A DNA stretch of 64,000 nt from Dermatobacter hominis. GTDB lineage: Bacteria > Actinomycetota > Acidimicrobiia > Acidimicrobiales > Microtrichaceae. Positions 57,828 to 64,000 of the stretch are shown in pieces. The position numbers and the translations under genes are program-made. The notes beneath the pieces were generated by a model. That model was given only the letters and a program-made list of their open reading frames with translations, was not told where the DNA came from and searched no databases. Location of the stretch: contig NZ_CP085840.1 of the NCBI RefSeq assembly GCF_020715685.1, forward strand, positions 868,001 through 932,000, given 5' to 3'. Numbering within the stretch: position 1 is the first letter of the stretch; each line of letters opens with the position of its first letter.

Positions 57828-58946
57828 ATGGCGGCCGTGGAGTTCACCTGGCCCGACCACGTGCAGCAGCTCGCCGACGAGGCCACCGATCTCGGCCGGC
57901 GCGTCGCCGCCGACCTCGACGTGCGGGAGGACTCCTGGCTGATCGGGACCTCGCGGGAGTTCTCGCTCGAGCTCGCCCGCCGTGGCTGGCTCGGCATGAC
58001 CTGGCCGGTCGAGGAGGGCGGCGCTGGCCGCTCGCCGCTCGAGCGCTTCGCCGTCTTCGAGGCGCTGATCTCCGAGGGCGCGCCGCTCGCCACGTCGTGG
58101 TTCGCCGACCGCCAGATCGGCCCGACGCTCCTGCAGTTCGGCACGGCCGAGCAGCGGCGCCGGTGGCTGCCCGACATCGTCGCCGGCACCTCGGCGTGGT
58201 CGATCGGCATGAGCGAGCCCGACGCCGGCTCCGACGTCGCGTCGCTGCGCACCCGGGCCGTCCGCAAGGGCGACCGGTGGGTCGTCGAGGGCCAGAAGAT
58301 CTGGACGTCCGGCGCGGCGGACGCGGACTGGTGCTACCTCATCGCGCGCACCGACCCCGACGCCCCACCCCACGCGGGGCTGTCGGAGCTCGTCGTCGAC
58401 CTGCACTCCCCCGGGATCGACATCCGCCCGATCGTCGACGCCACCGGCAACGCCCACTTCTGCGAGGTGCACCTCGACGGCGTCGAGGTGCCGGCCGACC
58501 ACCTCGTGGGCGCCGAGAACGGCAGCTTCAAGCAGGTCATGCGCCAGATGGAGCACGAGCGGGGCGGCATCGACCGCCTGGTCTCGAACCGGCGGCTCTA
58601 CCTCGACGTCGTGCGAGCCGCCCCGGTGGTCGACCCGCTGCTGCGACAGGAGGTCGCCGCGCTCGAATCGGGCTACCGCATCGGCCGACTGCTCGTGCTG
58701 CGCGAGGTCCTCGGCCAGGCGCCGCCCGGCTTCTCGGCCGTCACCAAGACGTTCTGCACGGAGTTCGAGCAGCGGGTCGCGGACGTCTGCGCCCGGATCG
58801 CCGGCGCCGACGCCACCCTCTGGGGCCGGGTCGCCCGCAACGTCTGCTACGCGCCGGCGTACACGATCATGGGCGGCACCACCTCGATCCTCCGCAACAT
58901 CATCGGGGAGCGGGTGCTGGGCCTGCCCCGCGAACCCCGTCCCTGA
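57828..58946 (+). CDS. Acyl-CoA dehydrogenase
   Basis: The 372-residue flavoenzyme oxidises an acyl-CoA to the enoyl-CoA. Signatures are SIGMSEPDAGSDVASLRTRA (flavin/substrate), VEGQKIWTSGAADADWCYLI and the C-terminal MGGTTSILRNIIGERVLGLP. The usual catalytic Glu cannot be placed with certainty by eye. It resembles the FadE group acting on branched or steroid-derived acyl-CoAs in Actinobacteria. A G-rich stretch precedes ATG 57828. A strong hairpin follows. Confidence 0.92.
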   Translation: MAAVEFTWPDHVQQLADEATDLGRRVAADLDVREDSWLIGTSREFSLELARRGWLGMTWPVEEGGAGRSPLERFAVFEALISEGAPLATSWFADRQIGPTLLQFGTAEQRRRWLPDIVAGTSAWSIGMSEPDAGSDVASLRTRAVRKGDRWVVEGQKIWTSGAADADWCYLIARTDPDAPPHAGLSELVVDLHSPGIDIRPIVDATGNAHFCEVHLDGVEVPADHLVGAENGSFKQVMRQMEHERGGIDRLVSNRRLYLDVVRAAPVVDPLLRQEVAALESGYRIGRLLVLREVLGQAPPGFSAVTKTFCTEFEQRVADVCARIAGADATLWGRVARNVCYAPAYTIMGGTTSILRNIIGERVLGLPREPRP

Positions 58947-58969
58947 CCCCGCTCCGGACCCCCGTCCAT

Positions 58970-59019
58970 GAACTGGCTGTCGTTCTGCCGGTCCTGACCG
59001 GCAGAACGACAGCCAGTTC
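58970..59019. terminator. 24-bp perfect hairpin between convergent genes
   Basis: The arms 58970-58993 (GAACTGGCTGTCG start) and 58996-59019 are perfectly complementary over 24 bp with a 2-nt loop (CT). It lies between the acyl-CoA dehydrogenase and the convergent acetyltransferase fusion, so it probably ends both transcripts. Such a long perfect stem is unusual and may also be an inserted palindromic element. Confidence 0.8.
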
Positions 59020-59047
59020 GAGCTCGGGGGGTCTCAGGCGAGGGGGC

Positions 59048-61603
59048 TCAGGCGAGGTGGCGGACCGGCGGGTCGCCCTGGGGCTCGCCGACGACGACGT
59101 GCACGTCGGTGACCCAGGCCGTCGGGCCCGACACGATGACCGGGTCGGCGACGATCTCGTGGATCTCGTCGACCGCCTCGGCCAGGGCGGCGAGTCGGTG
59201 CACGAGCGCGACGACCGGGACGCGGTCGATCGGGTCGGTCAGCGCCCGGCCGACCGACGAGGACGAGACCAGGACGGTGGCGTCGGGGAGGGTGAGCGGC
59301 AGCACGCCGAGCTCCCACGGGTCGAACGCGGCGGCGGGACCGCCGAGGCCGACCTCGACCGTGGCCACGCTCCCCGACCGCCGCACGCGCACCGCGACGT
59401 CGATGCCCTGCTCGACGAAGCGCTGGACCACGGCGGGGAGCATCCCGTCGGCGCCGAGCGCCGACTCCATGCGCGCCCAGGTGTTGCGCAGGTCGTCCTC
59501 GTCGGCGATGTCGAGGGCGACGCCGCTCAGCGCCGTCCGCTTCCTCCGGTCTCGGCGCTGCGCCTTCAGGGCGACCGGCCACCCGAGCTCGCGGGCGGCG
59601 GCGACCGCCTCGTCGGCGGTGCGGACGGTGCGGCGGTCCGCGACCGACAGGCCGAACGCGCCGAGCAGCGCCTCCTGCTGCTCGTGGTCGAGCTCGACCT
59701 CGTCCTCCCCGTCGCGCCACGACGCCACCAGGTGGCGCGCCGCCTCGGCGTCGGCGCCGCTCGGCGCGTCGTCGCCGTAGACCCGGGCGGTGGAGCGCCA
59801 CTCGCCCACCGCGGCGAGCTTCCCCAGCGCGTGGGCGGCGTGCTCGGGGAACGTGAAGACGGGCACCGCGACGCCGGCCTGCTCGTCGAGCAGCCGGGCG
59901 GGCCGCTCGCCGCCCACGGTGGCGACGACGATCGTCAGGTCGGGTCGCGCCGACGACGTGGCGAGGATCTCGGACGACAGCTCGGCGGGCGGCAGGGGGC
60001 CGGGCGTGGTGTCCACGACGATGATCGAGTGCACGGCCGGGTCGTCGGCCGCAGCGGCGAGCGCCGACACGTGGTCGTCGACCGACGACGTGAGGCGACG
60101 GAGCGGAGCGAGCTCCAGGCCTGCCGCCGAGCACGCAGCGGCGGCGAGCGCGACCGCGCCCTCGGACGCGCCGACGACGGCGACGCCGCGCCCGCCGGGC
60201 GCGGGCTGGTCGGCCAGCAGCCGCCCGATCGCGAACAGCTGCTGCAGGTTGGCGACGGGGATCACGCCCGACTGGCGGATCATCGCCTCGTCGCGGCGCT
60301 GCTCCGCGTCACGACGGGTGCCGACCGGCCGGATCGCCGTGCGGAGGGCGGCGACCGGCTTGGCCATCGAGGCGGCGCGGGCGGCCCGGACGAACCGGCC
60401 TGGCAGCGCCCCGGTGCCGAGGTGGACCAGCACCGCACGGGTGGCGTCGTCGTCGGCCCACCAGCTGAGGAGGTCGGCGACGCCGACGTCGACCGGGACG
60501 TCGGACGACACGAGCGTGGAGATCCCGAGGCCGACGCGGCAGGCGTGGTCGACGACCGAGGTCACGACGTCGCCTGACTCGGTGAGCACCCCGATGGCCC
60601 CCGGCAGGGGCACCGGCCCCGTGGGCATGGCGTGCAGCCGGACGTCGGGGTCGGTGTTGCACACGCCGTAGCTGCCGGGCCCGAGCAGCCGGAGGCCCCG
60701 GCGGCGGGCCGCCTCGACCATCGCCTGGGCCTCCGCGTCGCCGGCGTCCGACAGGACCACCGCCGTGCCGGCGCCGCGCGCCCCGCACGCGTCGAGCACG
60801 TCGGGGACCGACGCCGCTGCACCGGACACGACGACGAGGTCCGTGCCCTCGGGCAGCTCGTCGATCCGATCGGGCGCCACCGGGGTGACCGTGCCCGTGT
60901 ACCCCGCCCGCATGAGCTGCAGCGCGACCGCGCCGGCGAGGCCGTGGGTGCCGTGGCCGTCGGAGTCGGGTGACCAGCCGCCGACGTCGATCACCGCCAC
61001 CGACTCCGGGCGCAGCAGCCGGCGGACCGACGCCGCCTCGGCCTGCCGCTCGCGCCGGTCGACCGCGGCGAACACCTGGTCGGTGGCCCGGAGGTCGAAC
61101 GCCACGTCGACCACGCCGTCCTCGAGGTGCGTGGCGACGTCGTAGCCGGCGGCCGAGAACACCTTGAGCATCTTGCGGTTGGTCGGCAGCGTCGTCGCCC
61201 GGAACCGCGAGATGCCGTTCTCGCGCGCTGCGGCGGCGAGGTACTCGAGCATGAGGGTGGCGAGCCCGCGGCCGTGGTGGCGGTCGTCGGTGAAGAAGGC
61301 GACCTCGGCGGTGTCGGTGCCCTCGTAGCGCTCGTAGCGGGCGACGCCGATCAGCTCGTCGTCGAGCAGCGCGACGAACGCGACCCGGTCGTGGTGGTCG
61401 ACGTTGGTGAAGTGCCGGATCTCGCGCTCCGAGAGCTTCGGTCGCGGCGAGAAGAACCGGAAGTAGATCGACTCCGGCGACTGGCGCTCGTGGAAGCGCT
61501 CGATGCGCTCGGCGTCGTCGGGTCGGATGGAGCGCATCCGGACGGTGTGCCCGTCGCGGAGGACGACGTCGGCCTCCCAGGTGTCGGGCACGGTCGGGTC
61601 CAC
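59048..61603 (-). CDS. GNAT acetyltransferase fused to ADP-forming acyl-CoA synthetase-like module
   Basis: The 851-residue product begins with a GNAT domain (about residues 12-175; ARYERYEGTDTAEVAFFTD, HHGRGLATLMLEYLAAAA) and continues with CoA-binding, flavodoxin-like and ATP-grasp regions of the NDP-forming acyl-CoA synthetase family (LLRPESVAVIDVGGW, GVLTESGDVV, LGWPVALKAQRRD, VVQRFVEQGIDVAV). This is the Pat/Kat protein-lysine acetyltransferase layout, with GNAT first as in some actinomycetes, whereas Salmonella Pat has it last. Such enzymes switch off acetyl-CoA synthetase. GTG 61603 follows TAGTCT by 8 nt. Confidence 0.88.
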   Translation of the reverse strand: MDPTVPDTWEADVVLRDGHTVRMRSIRPDDAERIERFHERQSPESIYFRFFSPRPKLSEREIRHFTNVDHHDRVAFVALLDDELIGVARYERYEGTDTAEVAFFTDDRHHGRGLATLMLEYLAAAARENGISRFRATTLPTNRKMLKVFSAAGYDVATHLEDGVVDVAFDLRATDQVFAAVDRRERQAEAASVRRLLRPESVAVIDVGGWSPDSDGHGTHGLAGAVALQLMRAGYTGTVTPVAPDRIDELPEGTDLVVVSGAAASVPDVLDACGARGAGTAVVLSDAGDAEAQAMVEAARRRGLRLLGPGSYGVCNTDPDVRLHAMPTGPVPLPGAIGVLTESGDVVTSVVDHACRVGLGISTLVSSDVPVDVGVADLLSWWADDDATRAVLVHLGTGALPGRFVRAARAASMAKPVAALRTAIRPVGTRRDAEQRRDEAMIRQSGVIPVANLQQLFAIGRLLADQPAPGGRGVAVVGASEGAVALAAAACSAAGLELAPLRRLTSSVDDHVSALAAAADDPAVHSIIVVDTTPGPLPPAELSSEILATSSARPDLTIVVATVGGERPARLLDEQAGVAVPVFTFPEHAAHALGKLAAVGEWRSTARVYGDDAPSGADAEAARHLVASWRDGEDEVELDHEQQEALLGAFGLSVADRRTVRTADEAVAAARELGWPVALKAQRRDRRKRTALSGVALDIADEDDLRNTWARMESALGADGMLPAVVQRFVEQGIDVAVRVRRSGSVATVEVGLGGPAAAFDPWELGVLPLTLPDATVLVSSSSVGRALTDPIDRVPVVALVHRLAALAEAVDEIHEIVADPVIVSGPTAWVTDVHVVVGEPQGDPPVRHLA

Positions 61604-61669
61604 CGCCGGTCAGACTAACCGTCGGTCGTTCCGCCGGGCCGGGAGTCGGTCACGCCCGGTCGACGGAAA

Positions 61670-61799
61670 CATCGCCACGCCCGAAAGCGGGGAGGCATCG
61701 ACACGCCCGCCGGCGGAGCGGCATCACCACGCCCGCCGGCGGAGCGGCATCACCACGCCCGCCGGCGGAGCGGCATCACCACGCCCGCCGGCGGAGAGG
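61670..61799. repeat. Five 26-bp tandem repeats
   Basis: Units start at 61670, 61696, 61722, 61748 and 61774. The central ones read CATCACCACGCCCGCC then GGCGGAGCGG; the first is diverged with a CCCGAAAGCGGG centre and the last ends GAGAGG. Each middle unit contains the palindrome CCGCCGGCGG. The array lies between the divergent acetyltransferase fusion and DUF885 genes, and its right end touches the TAGTCT box of the latter. Confidence 0.92.
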
Positions 61800-61818
61800 C
61801 ATCAGTAGTCTGCGGCAC

Positions 61819-63555
61819 ATGACCGGCGACCGTGCGGTGCTCGACGTGGCCGACCGCTACTGGACGACCGTGCTGGCGGCCGCCCCGACCTCGGCCACCC
61901 TGCTCGGCATCCACGACCACGACGACCGGCTCGAGGACCTGTCGGCCGCCGCCGACCGCCGGCTGCGCGACGAGCTGGCCGCCATGGCCGACGACCTCGC
62001 CGAGGCGACCGCCGGCGAGGGCTCGTCACCAATCAGCCCCGCCGTCGCGGTCACCGCCGACCTGCTGGCGCACCAGCTGCGCACGGGCATCGAGGCGATC
62101 GACCTCCGCCTGGTCGAGATGGCGAGCGACCAGATGCTCGGCCCCCACGCATCGCTGCTGATGGCGGTGCCGCAGATGACCTACCCGGAGCCGGCCGACG
62201 CCCAGGCCGCCCTGACGCGGTACGCGCAGGTGCCGCGCCTGCTCGGCCAGGCGCTCGACCGCTTCCGTGACGGGCTCGAGGCCGGTCGCACGCCGGCCGC
62301 CGCGGTGGTCGGCCGCTCGGTGAACTCGCTGGAGCAGTACCTCGCGACCGACGAGGACGACGACCCGTTCCTCCAGCCCGGGCTGCCGGCCGGGGCGGAC
62401 GGCGAGCCCTGGGACGGCGCCGATGCGTGGCGCCAGGACGCGCTCGAGCTCGTGCACGACGTCATCCGTCCCGCGTTCCGGGCGTACCTCGGCGTGCTCC
62501 GGGAGGAGCTGGTCCCCGTCGCCCGCGACGACGACCACGCGGGCTGGTGCCACCTCGACGACGGCGAGGCGATGTACGCCGCCCTCGTCCGGGCGCACAC
62601 CACGCTCGACCGCTCGCCGGAGGAGCTCCACGAGCTCGGGCGGGAGCGGACCGAGCAGGTGCTCCCCGCGGAGTACCGCGAGCTCGGCGCCGAGGTCTTC
62701 GGCACCACGGACCTGCAGGAGATCTTCACCCGGCTGCGGACCGACCCGGACCTGAAGCACCGTGACGCCGACGACATCATCGAGGTGGCCACCTCTACCG
62801 TCGCACGCGCCACCGCGGCGATCGACGACTGGTTCGGTCGCCTCCCCGAGTCCCCGTGCACCGTGCTGCCGGTGCCCGACTTCCTCGCCGCCGACGCGCC
62901 GTACGCCTACTACTACCCGCCGGCGGTCGACGGCTCCCGCGGCGGCACCTACTTCATCAACACGGCCGACCCGACCGAGGCGTCGCGCACCGAGGCGGAG
63001 TCGATCGCCTTCCACGAGGCGATCCCGGGCCACCACCTGCAGATCGCGATCAGCCAGGAGCTCGACGACCTGCCCGAGTTCCAGCGCCACGACGGCGCCA
63101 CCAGCTACATCGAGGGCTGGGGGCTCTACGCCGAGCGGCTCGCCGACGAGATGGGCCTCTACTCCGGCCCGCTCGACCGGCTCGGCATGCTCACCGCCGA
63201 CTCGTGGCGCTCGGCCCGGCTCGTGGTGGACACCGGGCTGCACGCCCTCGGGTGGACCCGCCAGCAGGCCGTCGACTACTTCGAGGCGCACACGCCGGTG
63301 CCGATCGACCAGGTGCTCGCCGAGGTCGACCGCTACCTGGCGATGCCGGGCCAGGCGCTGTCCTACAAGGTCGGCCAGCTGCACATCCAGGCGCTGCGCG
63401 ACGAGGCCCGGGCCCGGCTGGGAGAGGGCTTCCGCATCGCCGACTTCCACGACGTGGTCCTCGGCTCGGGCGCGGTGACGCTGCCCGTGCTGACCCGGTT
63501 GGTGGAAGGCTGGGCCGAGGCAGGCGGGGGGCGCAACAGGGCAGTCGCCGGTTGA
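61819..63555 (+). CDS. DUF885-family putative metallopeptidase
   Basis: The 578-residue product matches DUF885 proteins, which have a mostly helical fold like thermolysin-clan M32/M2-type peptidases. The zinc motif is seen as IAFHEAIPGHHLQIAI (HExxxGHH) with the downstream YIEGWGLYAERLADEMG supplying a Glu ligand. No signal peptide is visible, so it is probably cytosolic. ATG 61819 follows TAGTCT by 7 nt (leaderless), and that box lies right after the 26-bp repeats. The substrate is unknown. Confidence 0.88.
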   Translation: MTGDRAVLDVADRYWTTVLAAAPTSATLLGIHDHDDRLEDLSAAADRRLRDELAAMADDLAEATAGEGSSPISPAVAVTADLLAHQLRTGIEAIDLRLVEMASDQMLGPHASLLMAVPQMTYPEPADAQAALTRYAQVPRLLGQALDRFRDGLEAGRTPAAAVVGRSVNSLEQYLATDEDDDPFLQPGLPAGADGEPWDGADAWRQDALELVHDVIRPAFRAYLGVLREELVPVARDDDHAGWCHLDDGEAMYAALVRAHTTLDRSPEELHELGRERTEQVLPAEYRELGAEVFGTTDLQEIFTRLRTDPDLKHRDADDIIEVATSTVARATAAIDDWFGRLPESPCTVLPVPDFLAADAPYAYYYPPAVDGSRGGTYFINTADPTEASRTEAESIAFHEAIPGHHLQIAISQELDDLPEFQRHDGATSYIEGWGLYAERLADEMGLYSGPLDRLGMLTADSWRSARLVVDTGLHALGWTRQQAVDYFEAHTPVPIDQVLAEVDRYLAMPGQALSYKVGQLHIQALRDEARARLGEGFRIADFHDVVLGSGAVTLPVLTRLVEGWAEAGGGRNRAVAG

Positions 63556-63607
63556 CGCACCGGCACGGACGGGGCCCGCACCGGGCCGGACACATCGGGG
63601 GAACGAC

Positions 63608-64000
63608 ATGACGACGGTCGAGGCCACGGGCACGGGGGCCGACGGGAGCCACTTCCGCACCTGTCCCCTGTGCGAGGCCACCTGCGGGCTGGAGGTCGAG
63701 GTCGAGTCGGGCGCGGTGAAGCGCATCCGGGGCGACCGCGACGACGTCTTCAGCCACGGGTTCATCTGCCCGAAGGGCTCCACGCTCCAGCGGCTGCACG
63801 AGGACCCGGACCGGCTGCGGGCGCCCCTCGTGCGCCGCGACGGCGTCCACGTCGAGGTGACCTGGGAGGAGGCGTTCGCCGAGGTCGACCGCCGGCTCGC
63901 CGCGGTCCGCCAGGCGCACGGTCCCGAGTCGGTGGCGATCTACCTCGGCAACCCCAACGCGCACACGCTCGGGGGCACGGTGTTCACGCGGCCGCTGCTG
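63608..64000 (+). CDS. Molybdopterin oxidoreductase, N-terminal part
   Basis: The frame starts at ATG 63608 with GGGGGA upstream and runs off the right edge after about 131 residues. The N-terminus has a 4Fe-4S site with RTCPLCEATCGLEV (CxxCxxxC) and the fourth Cys in GFICPKGSTLQRL, then WEEAFAEVDRRLAAVR, typical of the formate dehydrogenase / nitrate reductase / BisC family. The absence of a twin-arginine leader suggests a cytoplasmic enzyme. The substrate cannot be told from this part. Confidence 0.9.
   Translation, partial: MTTVEATGTGADGSHFRTCPLCEATCGLEVEVESGAVKRIRGDRDDVFSHGFICPKGSTLQRLHEDPDRLRAPLVRRDGVHVEVTWEEAFAEVDRRLAAVRQAHGPESVAIYLGNPNAHTLGGTVFTRPLL

Overview
The window is very GC-rich chromosomal DNA from an actinobacterium. 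The evidence is the uvrC / rapZ / yvcK / gap-pgk-tpiA / secG neighbourhood, F420-type split-barrel enzymes, a 6C-type small RNA, and many genes whose start codon lies 6-9 nt after a TANNNT box with no Shine-Dalgarno (the leaderless pattern of Actinobacteria). A mitochondrial-type aconitase, the lack of whiA at its usual place and the general gene content suggest a deep-branching class such as Acidimicrobiia; that placement is inference. No prophage, insertion sequence or CRISPR array is visible. The only repeats are short intergenic palindromic families.

Layout. 0-9 kb: a truncated small protein, a lipoprotein penicillin-acylase homologue, a hexapeptide acyltransferase, a membrane family 2 glycosyltransferase with a small membrane partner, a heme-oxygenase-like protein overlapping a SpoIIE phosphatase, an RsbW-like ATPase and msrA. 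9-14 kb: a TetR repressor facing a hemerythrin / split-barrel oxidase operon across a clear operator, then small redox proteins and a CmcJ-like oxygenase. 14-18.5 kb: a (p)ppGpp-synthetase-domain protein with an extra C-terminal domain, a large flippase-like protein with degenerate kinase and phosphatase parts, and tRNA-Leu(GAG). 18.5-21 kb: palindromic repeats, a lipid kinase and a PAP2 phosphatase whose start codons overlap.

20.9-31.4 kb: reading on the minus strand, uvrC, a methyltransferase, rapZ, yvcK, gap, pgk, tpiA, a K+ channel and secG, interrupted on the plus strand by two fasciclin lipoproteins. whiA, normally between yvcK and gap, is missing; its place holds strong hairpins. 31.5-43.8 kb: a lipoprotein hydrolase, nadA, a large membrane protein, uvrA, aroC, a six-unit palindrome array, uvrB and coaE, so all three UvrABC subunits lie within about 14 kb. 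44-47.6 kb: a two-component system followed by three Flp pilin genes, two of which have sigma-28/WhiG-like promoters. 47.6-57 kb: central carbon metabolism, with a GntR/UTRA regulator divergent from aconitase, a citrate synthase, a LysR regulator, a HAD-PlsC fusion and the 6C-type RNA. 57-64 kb: an acyl-CoA dehydrogenase, a GNAT/acyl-CoA-synthetase fusion (probable protein acetyltransferase), 26-bp tandem repeats, a DUF885 peptidase and the start of a molybdopterin oxidoreductase cut by the window edge.

Connections. The carbon genes (gap, pgk, tpiA, acn, gltA, acyl-CoA dehydrogenase) together with YvcK, RapZ and the acetyltransferase fusion form a core-metabolism region with several local regulators. 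The phosphatase/anti-sigma pair, the RSH protein, the two-component system and the pilin promoters point to stress and developmental signalling. Most novelty lies between genes: at least four separate palindromic or tandem repeat families.
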